From Calothrix sp. NIES-2098 (GTDB lineage Bacteria; Cyanobacteriota; Cyanobacteriia; Cyanobacteriales; Nostocaceae), in contig AP018172.1 in the NCBI GenBank assembly GCA_002368175.1, forward strand, positions 2,292,001 to 2,356,000: a stretch of DNA of 64,000 bases. The letters run 5' to 3'. Both the position numbers and the translations under genes were made by a program. Under the pieces are notes generated by a model, which worked only from the letters and a program-made list of their open reading frames with translations, made no database searches and was not told where the DNA came from. Positions 35,286 through 43,623 of this stretch are shown here, piece by piece (position 1 is the first letter of the stretch; each line of letters starts with the position of its first letter).

Positions 35286-36038
35286 TTCTATTTTCTCGAC
35301 TTCCTTTTAATCTTTAAGCATTCTAGAAATTAGAGATGATTGATAAAGCTAATAATAGGTAAATAATCGCTTTAACATTTTATAGTGTCGTTCTAAACTC
35401 AATCTGAAAATATGGTTGTTATGCTCTCTAATGAAATTCAAATATCTAAAATAAGCTGTTCAAGTATTTTATAGATAGGGAGCAGCTGAAAATAAGGTAT
35501 GAGTTTGTTTGTGAAAGTCAAAGCGTTGATAACCTTCCCTTAAGCTGTGATGTTGTCAATTTTATCTGCTTTATAGGGTCATGAGTAGATAGATATTAAC
35601 GTATAAATACTCATACTACTAGCTAAATATCATCTAAAGCCTGAGTTTTATTTTTACTTTACAAATAGATGCTTGATAGTGCTTGCGTATACTCGAAGCT
35701 AGTTATTAATATACTCACTCATAGCTTTAGCTTCAGAAATATAAAAAATCAATTGAAAATGAAGTATATCTAAATACTCATAAATTGATTCATATTGAAC
35801 AATTCAAGCTTGGCCTGAAGCTGAGATTTCTTGCTGCTCAAAAGAAATCGGTCTTTTCTTAGATACTTGTAGTTTTACGAAGCTGGTTATATTTTTTGCT
35901 CCATTACTTCTCAAGATACTCGACAAATCTGCTTATAGGCATAGAAAGTTTGTGTGAAAGACTTGTACACTAAAAAAAGATTCCGGTAAATACCGTATAA
36001 AACCGTTAATTGCCGCTTAATTCTAAACAAACTGTCTT
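35286..36038. other. AT-rich intergenic region, no gene seen
   Basis: The 753 nt upstream of the NACHT gene hold no open frame above about 20 codons with a plausible start, no repeat and no recognisable RNA. It must contain the NACHT promoter (minus strand) and that of the pseudo-histidine-kinase gene (plus strand). Gene remnants too decayed to see are possible. Confidence 0.5.
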
Positions 36039-36572
36039 ATGAGCAGCAATACGATCAGCCCTAAGATACACACAGATGCTCTCACCCAGAGATTTAATGA
36101 ATTTAAATCTTCTCTGTGTGGTGAGTTTAGGTTCGCTCTCAACAATATCCTGTGTTGGACTCATCTTTTGCGTATGGGTCGGCTTGACCACAACACTACA
36201 ATTCAAGCTTTTGAAGTTATTGAACGCAATGCTAAACATCAAAGTCTACTGCTTGACAAACTACTAAACTGGCGTCTCAGTGGTGAAGTTACTAGTCAGT
36301 TAGCCAATATAGATGACATCAACCAGCAATTTGAAGAATTTAAGTCGCCTTTATGTATTGATATTAGGTTTGCTCTCAACAGCATACTGTGCTGGACTTA
36401 TCTTTTTCGTGTAGGTCGGCTTGACCACAACACAATAATTCAGGCTTTTGAAGTCATCGAACACAATGCTAAATATCAAAATCAACTTATTGATACACTT
36501 CTAAACTGGTGTCTGACTCAAAATGACTTCTATCCTACGGGTAACGAGCTGTTAAATCATGATGGGAAATAG
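36039..36572 (+). CDS. tandem degenerate histidine-kinase dimerisation (DHp) protein
   Basis: The 177-residue protein consists of two copies of one helical hairpin (about residues 17-79 and 95-159, about 75% identical). Each looks like a HisKA/DHp domain of a cyanobacterial hybrid kinase: RFALNNILCWTHLLRMGRLD and IQAFEVIERNAKHQ match the usual RTPLNAILGWxQLLRxxxLD and ALExIERNAKxQ patterns. The phospho-acceptor His of the H box is absent, replaced by Gly28 in copy 1 (CGEFR) and Ile107 in copy 2 (CIDIR), and the Pro of RTPLN is Ala in both. There is no ATPase domain. It cannot be a kinase, but it could pair with real kinases through the four-helix bundle. The duplication plus loss of catalytic residues in both copies suggests selection for a non-catalytic role. 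Function is inferred. Confidence 0.8.
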   Translation: MSSNTISPKIHTDALTQRFNEFKSSLCGEFRFALNNILCWTHLLRMGRLDHNTTIQAFEVIERNAKHQSLLLDKLLNWRLSGEVTSQLANIDDINQQFEEFKSPLCIDIRFALNSILCWTYLFRVGRLDHNTIIQAFEVIEHNAKYQNQLIDTLLNWCLTQNDFYPTGNELLNHDGK

Positions 36573-36710
36573 GAGTCATGCTGAAATGTGAGCGTAGCGA
36601 TCGCATTTATATTTTGCCCGATCTCCGAAATGGTGCGGCGATCGCTACATTAGAAGATATGTAAACAAAAATCATTATTGCCCATAGCGATCGGCAGCTC
36701 ACACACAAAC

Positions 36711-38816
36711 ATGAATGCAAATGCGACTATTTCTCAGAATCCCTTACTTCAAGGCGCTGGCTTACCTCCCTTTACAGAAATTAAACCAGAGCAAGTAGTA
36801 CCAGCTTTCAAGCAGCTGCTAACAGAACTTGATGCAGAGCTTGCCACCCTAGAAACTAATGTACAGCCTACTTGGAGTGGTTTAGTAGAACCTTTAGACA
36901 AACTCACCGAAAGGTTGATTTGGAGTTGGGGCATAGTGAACCATTTAATGGGTGTTAAAAACAGCCCCGAACTCCGCGAAGCTTATGAAGCAGTACAACC
37001 AGAAGTAGTACAGTTTCTCACCAAGCTGGGTCAAAGCCAACCTCTCTACAATGCTTTTAAAGCTTTGCGTAGTAGTGACGCTTGGAACAGCCTAGAATCA
37101 GCGCAACAGCGAATTGTCGAAGCTGCGATTCGGGATGCTGAACTTTCTGGTGTAGGCTTGCAAGGAGAAGCACGGGAACGTTTCAACGCCATTCAAATGG
37201 AGTTGGCAGAACTTTCTACCAAATTCTCAAATCACGTACTAGATGCTACCAAAGCCTTTAGCTTAACTCTCACCAGCAAAGAAGAAATCGACGGCTTACC
37301 CCAAAGCTTACTCAGTCTCGCAGCCCAAGCAGCCCGTGCGGCTGGTGAAGAAAACGCCACACCAGAAAATGGCCCTTGGCGCATCACATTGGATTTCCCC
37401 AGTTACGGGCCTTTTATGCAGCACAGTACCCGGCGCGATTTGCGCGAACAGCTTTACAAAGCTTATATTAGTCGGGCGGCTTCTGGCGATTTAGATAATA
37501 ATCCTCTAATCGATCGCATTTTAGAATTGCGGCAAGAACTAGCAGGTTTGCTGGGCTTTAAAAATTTTGCTGAATTGAGCCTAGCAAGTAAGATGGCTCC
37601 GAATGTGGAAGCAGTCGAAGCCCTACTAGAAGAACTGCGTCGTGTGAGTTACGATGCAGCAGTCAAAGATTTAGAAGCCCTCAAAGCCTTTGCTTTATCT
37701 AAGGGAGCAAAAGAAGCTCTTGATTTAAAACATTGGGATATTAGTTTTTGGGCTGAACGCCAGCGAGAAGAAAAATTTGCCTTCACTGCTGAAGAACTAC
37801 GTCCTTACTTCCCCCTTCCTCAAGTACTCAATGGCTTATTTGGGCTGGTAAAACGGCTATTTGGCGTTACTGTCACTCCTGCTGATGGTCAAGCGCCAGT
37901 ATGGCATGAAGATGTGCGTTATTTCCAAATAGCAGATGAAACAGGTGCGCCCATTGCTTACTTCTACCTAGATCCCTACAGCCGCCCAGCCGAAAAGCGC
38001 GGTGGCGCTTGGATGGATGTCTGCATTAATCGTGGTAAAACTAGCGAGAATGGTGTCGCTAGCATCCGCTTACCTGTAGCATATTTAGTTTGTAATCAAA
38101 CTCCCCCAATTGATGGTAAGCCCAGTTTGATGACATTCAATGAAGTAGAAACCTTATTCCACGAGTTTGGACATGGCTTACACCATATGCTTACCAAGGT
38201 GGATTATACGGGGGCAGCAGGTATAAATAACGTCGAATGGGATGCAGTCGAACTCCCCAGCCAATTCATGGAAAACTGGTGCTACGAACGACCCACCTTG
38301 TTTGGCATGGCTAAACATTACGAAACAGGCGAACCTCTACCGGAACATTACTATCAAAAGCTGATAGCAGCACGCAATTACATGAGTGGTAGCGGAATGT
38401 TACGCCAACTCCACTTTAGCAGTGTGGATTTAGAACTCCACTCTCGCTATCGCCCTGGTGGCGATGAAACCCCAGCCGATGTCCGCCAGCGGATTGCCAA
38501 AACTACTACCGTTCTGCCACCGTTACCAGAAGATGCATTCTTATGTGCTTTTGGACATATCTTTGGCGGTGGTTATGCAGCTGGCTACTACAGTTATAAA
38601 TGGGCTGAAGTTCTGAGTGCGGATGCATTTGCGGCTTTTGAAGAAGCTGGACTAGAAAACGAAGAAGCGATCGCAGCGACAGGTAGACGCTACCGAGATA
38701 CAGTGCTGGCGCTTGGTGGTAGCAAACATCCGATGGAAGTGTTTAAAACCTTCCGGGGTCGCGAACCTAGTACAACTCCCTTGCTGAAACACAATGGTTT
38801 AGCAGCTACAGCTTAA
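36711..38816 (+). CDS. prlC: M3 family oligopeptidase A-type metallopeptidase
   Basis: The 701-residue cytoplasmic zinc peptidase degrades oligopeptides, including cleaved signal peptides. The zinc site is HEFGHGLHH, with H484 and H488 as ligands and the Glu between them as catalyst; a third ligand is the Glu in NVEWDAVELPSQF. The N-terminal half is helical (family M3 build) and the length fits oligopeptidase A (about 680-700). A TTG at 36678 would add 11 residues; ATG 36711 (MNANATISQNPLLQ) matches the family start better. It is a single-gene unit closed by a hairpin at 38856-38878. Confidence 0.94.
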   Translation: MNANATISQNPLLQGAGLPPFTEIKPEQVVPAFKQLLTELDAELATLETNVQPTWSGLVEPLDKLTERLIWSWGIVNHLMGVKNSPELREAYEAVQPEVVQFLTKLGQSQPLYNAFKALRSSDAWNSLESAQQRIVEAAIRDAELSGVGLQGEARERFNAIQMELAELSTKFSNHVLDATKAFSLTLTSKEEIDGLPQSLLSLAAQAARAAGEENATPENGPWRITLDFPSYGPFMQHSTRRDLREQLYKAYISRAASGDLDNNPLIDRILELRQELAGLLGFKNFAELSLASKMAPNVEAVEALLEELRRVSYDAAVKDLEALKAFALSKGAKEALDLKHWDISFWAERQREEKFAFTAEELRPYFPLPQVLNGLFGLVKRLFGVTVTPADGQAPVWHEDVRYFQIADETGAPIAYFYLDPYSRPAEKRGGAWMDVCINRGKTSENGVASIRLPVAYLVCNQTPPIDGKPSLMTFNEVETLFHEFGHGLHHMLTKVDYTGAAGINNVEWDAVELPSQFMENWCYERPTLFGMAKHYETGEPLPEHYYQKLIAARNYMSGSGMLRQLHFSSVDLELHSRYRPGGDETPADVRQRIAKTTTVLPPLPEDAFLCAFGHIFGGGYAAGYYSYKWAEVLSADAFAAFEEAGLENEEAIAATGRRYRDTVLALGGSKHPMEVFKTFRGREPSTTPLLKHNGLAATA

Positions 38817-38855
38817 AGTCATTGAATTTTTAGCACCTTGGTGGTAGCTGACGAT

Positions 38856-38878
38856 AGTCCTACTCTATGAGTAGGGCT
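38856..38878 (+). terminator. hairpin after prlC
   Basis: AGTCCTACTC (38856-38865) pairs with GAGTAGGGCT (38869-38878) with one G-T wobble and a tight TAT loop, 40 nt after the stop. No T-run follows, so it is a possible terminator only. Confidence 0.5.
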
Positions 38879-38922
38879 AGTTCAAATCGCCAACATCAAG
38901 GCTGAACGCTGGATCTGAGATT

Positions 38923-39096
38923 TCATTTTAAATTGGTTTTGACTGGTTGCTTTGCAATCTTGCTGTGTTCTTCGTGTATGGTCTTTTCAGACTCATAATT
39001 TAAATTTAAATTGTAAAGGAATTTACCAAAAAAAAGTGCTGTAGGAATACTAATAATCAACCAAATACAAGCGATAATTACCAAGGTCAAAATCAT
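38923..39096 (-). CDS. small single-span membrane protein
   Basis: A 57-residue frame starts with ATG (MILTLVIIACIWLIISIPTA) and has one clear transmembrane helix at residues 2-23, a short basic/Asn linker, and a charged soluble tail (NYESEKTIHEEHSKIAKQ). The hydrophobic-then-charged layout is typical of real small membrane proteins, and a weak TAGG stands a few bases upstream. No family is known. It lies alone in a 775-nt gap between plus-strand genes. Confidence 0.45.
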   Translation of the reverse strand: MILTLVIIACIWLIISIPTALFFGKFLYNLNLNYESEKTIHEEHSKIAKQPVKTNLK

Positions 39097-39590
39097 AAAC
39101 CTATTCCCAGCTACGTGTTTTCGCGGTCATAATCATCACGCTGATATTTTTTGCGATCAATTGGGCATTCTTATGATAGCCACATCACTGGGAATTGCAA
39201 CTTATACTATTTCATTCTAAAGTCACTACAAATGAAGCGCGGGGGAATAATTTCTAATTGTAATTGGGAGAATTGCTATTAATCCTCAGCGATCGCAGTT
39301 TGGTTCAAAAATGCTAGTGCAATACGAACTCGACTCTGTTTCGCTGAGGAGAGGATTTTTGCGTCCTCTAACCGATGTGATAAATTTTCAACGCTGATTA
39401 AGTGTTTTTTTTAGCTATTTGCTTGGGCGAACTTGGGCATACTAAACATTAATAAAGTTACTAATGATACGAGCTTCAGGGTAAGCCTACCAATTAAGTT
39501 CTTTAAATCTAACTGTTAGACCCAAACATTTACAACCTGTGTATTACACAGGAATCATCCACAATTGGTGGACATTGGAGCAAATTTTCT
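39097..39590. other. intergenic region before the Ser/Thr kinase gene
   Basis: About 490 nt with no convincing gene. It includes a HIP1 site (39288-39297) and ends in the leader of the kinase gene, where GGAG (39576-39579) precedes the start at 39591. Confidence 0.45.
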
Positions 39591-41144
39591 ATGTCAGATC
39601 CCAACATTGGTCGCTTACTCAGCAAACGCTACCAGCTTCAAGAATTAATCGGTACTGGAGCGATGGGCCGAGTTTATCGTGCTAAGGATGTTTTGTTGGG
39701 AGGAGTACCTGTAGCCGTTAAGTTTCTTGCGTTGTCGATCCAGAATGAAAAAATGCGATTGCAAGAACGTTTCGAGCGAGAAGCGAAAACTTGTGCCTTA
39801 CTTGGGCAAAAAAGTATTCATATCGTCCGAGTGATGGACTATGGAGTAGATGAAAAGGATACACCTTTCTATGTCATGGAATATTTGCAAGGGCAGAGTT
39901 TGAGCAATATTATTCGCCTGCAAAATCTGACTTTACCGAGATTTTTTAGTATGGTGCGTCAGATTTGTTTGGGGTTACAGTGCGCTCATGATGGCATTCC
40001 GGTTGATGGCAGTGTCTATCCAATTATCCATCGCGACATTAAGCCCAGCAATATGTTGGTGATTCAAGATCCCAGCTTTGGAGAATTAGTCAAGGTTCTG
40101 GATTTTGGGATTGCTAAGTTACTACAGTCAGATGGGAATGTGACTAACTATTATTTGGGCACTCTAGCTTATTCTTCTCCAGAACAGATGGAGGGTAAGG
40201 AATTAGATAATCGCTCAGATATTTATAGTTTGGGCGTGATGATGTTTGAGATGCTCACAGGTACACTGCCATTAGTGCCAACAACGCCCTCGTTTGGAGG
40301 ATGGTATAAAGTACATCGCTATAAAGAACCAACTCCTTTGGCTGAGGCGGCCCCGGCTTTGCAATTACCAAAGCAAGTGGAAGATTTAGTGATGAGTTGT
40401 CTCGCCAAAGCACCAAGCGATCGCCCCCAAAATATCAGTGAAATTCTGACGACTCTGGCATCAATAGAACAGCATTATCACACGCGCCTCACTGTTACAG
40501 AAAGCAAGGCGATCGCTGATGATACTGGTGTGAAACCTGAATTAGCGCTGCAAACGCCAGCTGATGTAAAGATTTCCGATTCCCCGAATGAAATTACTTC
40601 TCTCTATTCTTGGCCTGAAGATAAACCTATTGCGGATATTGTTTTTCCTCAAATCATCCGTACTAATGCTGGATCTTTACCCTCTCTGTGGATCATGCTT
40701 CACCAAGAGGAAATTCAAAAGCGCTTAGTCTGTAAACGCTACAATCAATTTCTATTTATTACTATTCCCCACCCCATGCTGCTGTGGATTACTGCAATTT
40801 ATAATCGCAAACATGGGGCGAAATGGTTGCCTTATTACCTCGATCTCAAAACCAGTTTCGGCCAAGAAATAACCACTCTCTTAGGACAAACAGGTTACTA
40901 TCGCCTGTTATTCTTTTCCAGAGAGACTCCAAGTAGCTGTTCTCATATCCTTACTTCTACTATCGCTCCTGCCCAATGCCAAAAATTGCAAGAGTGGGCC
41001 ACAAGCAGTAAAGTTCTAGTTTCTGCTGCGGAACCCCAAATGAGTAAAGGTTTACTCAAACGCGAGTATGAAAAAATTAAACCCTTGATTTTGGCAAAGC
41101 TGGAAGGAATCAACACTAATTCCCAATTTGACCTTTCCGGCTAA
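39591..41144 (+). CDS. eukaryotic-type Ser/Thr protein kinase
   Basis: The 517-residue cytoplasmic kinase has its domain at about 13-285: glycine loop GTGAMGRVYRAKD, lysine in VAVKFL, catalytic loop HRDIKPSNML, metal site LDFGIAKLL and the SSPEQMEG activation-segment end. It would phosphorylate proteins on Ser or Thr with ATP. The remaining 230 residues are not recognised; they contain a weakly hydrophobic stretch (FITIPHPMLLWITAIYN) and a C-terminal region with EWATSSKVLVSAAEP. The usual PASTA or repeat sensors are absent. A PP2C phosphatase gene lies 1.7 kb away on the other strand and could act on the same targets, though this is only proximity. Confidence 0.92.
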   Translation: MSDPNIGRLLSKRYQLQELIGTGAMGRVYRAKDVLLGGVPVAVKFLALSIQNEKMRLQERFEREAKTCALLGQKSIHIVRVMDYGVDEKDTPFYVMEYLQGQSLSNIIRLQNLTLPRFFSMVRQICLGLQCAHDGIPVDGSVYPIIHRDIKPSNMLVIQDPSFGELVKVLDFGIAKLLQSDGNVTNYYLGTLAYSSPEQMEGKELDNRSDIYSLGVMMFEMLTGTLPLVPTTPSFGGWYKVHRYKEPTPLAEAAPALQLPKQVEDLVMSCLAKAPSDRPQNISEILTTLASIEQHYHTRLTVTESKAIADDTGVKPELALQTPADVKISDSPNEITSLYSWPEDKPIADIVFPQIIRTNAGSLPSLWIMLHQEEIQKRLVCKRYNQFLFITIPHPMLLWITAIYNRKHGAKWLPYYLDLKTSFGQEITTLLGQTGYYRLLFFSRETPSSCSHILTSTIAPAQCQKLQEWATSSKVLVSAAEPQMSKGLLKREYEKIKPLILAKLEGINTNSQFDLSG

Positions 41145-41582
41145 GTAAATGTTACTATGCTTTACGTAAATTATCGATTTGTAAGAGTATTGCTACGATA
41201 ATAGTTAAGTTTTATTAACAAAAATCTATATCTAGTTGTAAGTTGTATTTAGAAAAAATATAATTGGCTACGGTGAGACTTATAAAAGCTACTTTTACTT
41301 GAGTCTCCAAAGTTATGCATTTGTAAAGATTACATTTGCGTCAGAGTGTGCATAGTTATGACTATCACGCTAGCTAACAGTAAATTAGTTTTGCTAACGT
41401 GCCTAGTTAATATAGATGTACATTGGAAACTTAGCCTTAAGGGCTACGATAAGTTATTTGTTTAGTTGTTCTCAAATTGTTGGAATTGCCTATCGAAGTT
41501 GACGCCCCAGCATCCCCAGCTCCTTTCCTCGTTGGAACCGAGCAAGAGAAGGAGGTCGCCCACTGCGACTATAGAAAAGAAT
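41145..41582. other. intergenic region with a degenerate repeat
   Basis: It is AT-rich and without genes up to about 41490. At 41500-41575 the sequence ACGCCCCAGCATCCCCAGCT, then CTCGTTGGAACCGAG, resembles the CCCCAGCCCC...-type core of the palindromic element at 8829-9043 in a decayed form. Confidence 0.4.
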
Positions 41583-41780
41583 CTATGCCAAAGTGGAGCC
41601 TGAATCTAAACCCCATTGGTGCTTAAGTAACTCTTGATAAGTTGCTTCACGGACTACCATTTGCTCGTAAAGCTTGACCAAAAAGTCTTTGGCTTGATCG
41701 TGGCTCATATGTTGCACTTGAGTGGCAAATGAGCGAATGCTGAATTGTTGTTCTAAGGACAGTTCAATTGGTCCGTTCAT
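41583..41780 (-). CDS. nblA: phycobilisome degradation protein NblA
   Basis: The 65-residue protein is the adaptor that brings phycobilisomes to the Clp protease during nutrient starvation. It is recognised by IELSLEQQFSIRSFATQVQ, MSHDQAKDFLVKLYEQMVV and the C-terminal LLKHQWG. Two helices form the NblA hairpin. ATG 41780 (MNGPIELSLEQ) is supported by a GGAG Shine-Dalgarno 7 nt upstream; a longer in-frame start at 41801 lacks one. Expression is expected to be nitrogen-controlled by NtcA, but no GTA-N8-TAC site was found by eye in the leader. It is monocistronic and has a long upstream region. Confidence 0.93.
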   Translation of the reverse strand: MNGPIELSLEQQFSIRSFATQVQHMSHDQAKDFLVKLYEQMVVREATYQELLKHQWGLDSGSTLA

Positions 41781-41801
41781 AGTTAACTCCAGAAAAAACA
41801 A

Positions 41802-42369
41802 CGCGTAAAGGTTATATCGATTTGGGTTACAGAGGTTCCAAAAGGATAATAATGGGACTGATTTCGTCTTGCTTTTGTTCCTCTGTTATTAAGAAAGATA
41901 ACAATAGTTTGACGAAATTGCCTACACCCTTATGGATTAATTTTGCCCACTTACTTATGGGTTAGTTTTGTCGTTGGTTAGGTGGCACCTAACTCTACTG
42001 ATATACAACCAAAGTCTGCCCGCTAAGGCTGATTTTGTTAAGTTTGCATGTTGGCTCACCAGAGGTTAGCCAATGCCTGACTTTTCCTCGCATTTCTTTT
42101 AAGCTTTTCTTAAGAGAAAGAAAAAGAAATGTGAGTAAATTATTATATTCTCTATACCTCATTAACGACAAGATGTCAATCTAACAAAATATGGAAATAT
42201 AGCCTCCTCTGAGTCAGTTGGAAGGATAAAAATATTTTTATCAAGTTAGAAATAGGAAAAATGCTCAGGCTGAACAAATTGCTGAGTATATTTACCACAA
42301 AACAGTCAAAAGTCCAGCTGCTGAGACATTTGACATTCACTAAGATGTTACACATTCAAATTGAATATT
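41802..42369. other. nblA upstream region
   Basis: About 570 nt on the 5' side of nblA, AT-rich, with no gene seen. It is likely to hold the nblA promoter and its starvation control sites. Confidence 0.5.
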
Positions 42370-42800
42370 TCGCGCTCAGGTTGTCAAGAGGAGCCAGCGC
42401 TGTGGCGTTAGCGTAGCGGTGAGCCAGTCCGGTGGACGGGTTCCCCGGCATAAAGGAACTGGCGAACCCGTAGGGTAGCGACGTAGGAGCATCGGCAAGT
42501 CCGTTGCGGAGGACGGTTGCGTGGTGAGGCAGCGCGGTCTTGGGGAGCCAGTCCGTTGGGCGGCTTTGCCGACTTGAAGGAACTGGCGTGGTTTCCCCCA
42601 TGAGCGACTGCCGAAAGGCTTTGCCGACTTGAGGAGCCACTGCGTTGCGGAGGACAGTTGCGTGGGCGGTTTTCCCGACTTGAGCAAACTGTCCGTTGGG
42701 GTTCCTCTCGTTGAAGCAAGTGGCGTCAAACTGTCCGTTGAGGTTCCTCCGTTGTAGGAACTGCCGAAAGGGTTTCCCGACTTAAAGCGACTAGCGTTCC
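42370..42800. repeat. GC-rich degenerate repeat block
   Basis: About 430 bp are much richer in G+C than the flanks and are built from scrambled, partly repeated motifs: TTTGCCGACTTGA at 42565 and 42620, TTTCCCGACTTGA or TTAA at 42671 and 42773, GTTGCGGAGGAC at 42503 and 42644, and recurring GGAGCCA(G/C)...CCGTTG(G/C) units. All forward frames are broken; the open frames on the minus strand come from the repeat composition. This resembles repeat clusters that I recall from Nostoc-type genomes, with no known function. Confidence 0.75.
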
Positions 42801-42873
42801 CAAGTCTAAGCTAGCTTTTGACCTTGGACAGCCCTAACGCCAGAATATTTCAACTAATGACGAGAGTGAGGAA

Positions 42874-43605
42874 TTAATTCTGCTCTACTGCAACGAGCGC
42901 GACTGTAATATTATCATGTCCGCCATGAGCTTTCGCTGCTTCAACTAGAGAATGGGCTGCCTTTTCTAGCTCAGAGTTGTCTTGCAGACAGTCAGTAATT
43001 TTCTGCTCCACGAGTTCTTCTGTGAGACCGTCACTGCATAATAGTAAGCGATCGCCAACTTGCACCTCTAAGGGTTGCACATCGATTTGGTGTAAGTCTT
43101 CTCGCCCCAAACAGCGGGATAAAACATGGCGAAACGGATGAACCCGCGCTTCCTCGAAAGTGATGTCACCAAGTTTAATGGCTCTGGCTACCCAAGTATG
43201 GTCTTCTGTAATCTGTTCTAATTGCGATCCCCGCAAGCGGTAAAGTCTAGAGTCGCCAACGTGAGCGCACCAAGGCGATTCTGGTTCGCGAAAAATCACT
43301 ACTACAGCTGTTGTACCCATGTCAGCGCGTTCGGGATTATTTTGTTGATCCTGCAAAATCGCTTCATTGGCCAGCCATAAAGCTTGGACTAATAATTCCT
43401 GAGAAGACTGAGCAGATTCCCAATTTTCCCCTAAATAGGTCTGAATTTGCTCAGTAGCAATTCGACTGGCTTCCTCGCCGCCTGCGTGACCGCCCATACC
43501 ATCAGCAACTATGCAAAATCGCTTCTCTGGGTCAATATAGTAGGCATCCTGGTTATTAGAACGAATAAGTCCCGGATCGCTCAGACCCGCGAAATTAAGT
43601 TTCAT
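42874..43605 (-). CDS. PP2C-type Ser/Thr protein phosphatase
   Basis: The 243-residue metal-dependent phosphatase removes phosphate from Ser/Thr residues. Its family motifs are RSNNQDAYY (N-terminal metal Asp), VADGMGGHAGGEEAS, GTTAVVVIF, HVGDSRLYRL, LCSDGLTEEL and GHDNITVALV. This is the short Stp1/PphA-like bacterial form with no extra domains and no membrane segment. It starts 18 nt downstream of the UbiB-family gene, so the two are probably co-transcribed. The Ser/Thr kinase at 39591 is a possible partner by function, but it is not in the same operon. Confidence 0.94.
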   Translation of the reverse strand: MKLNFAGLSDPGLIRSNNQDAYYIDPEKRFCIVADGMGGHAGGEEASRIATEQIQTYLGENWESAQSSQELLVQALWLANEAILQDQQNNPERADMGTTAVVVIFREPESPWCAHVGDSRLYRLRGSQLEQITEDHTWVARAIKLGDITFEEARVHPFRHVLSRCLGREDLHQIDVQPLEVQVGDRLLLCSDGLTEELVEQKITDCLQDNSELEKAAHSLVEAAKAHGGHDNITVALVAVEQN

Positions 43606-43623
43606 AAATTTTTACTGCAAAAA

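Noticed and set aside
41781..42369. NtcA site (GTA-N8-TAC) upstream of nblA
   Set aside because: No match was found by eye; a weaker variant cannot be excluded.
42356..42729. Three overlapping minus-strand frames of about 94-117 residues
   Set aside because: They exist only because of the GC-rich repeat block; Pro/Arg/Ser-rich with no protein-like pattern.
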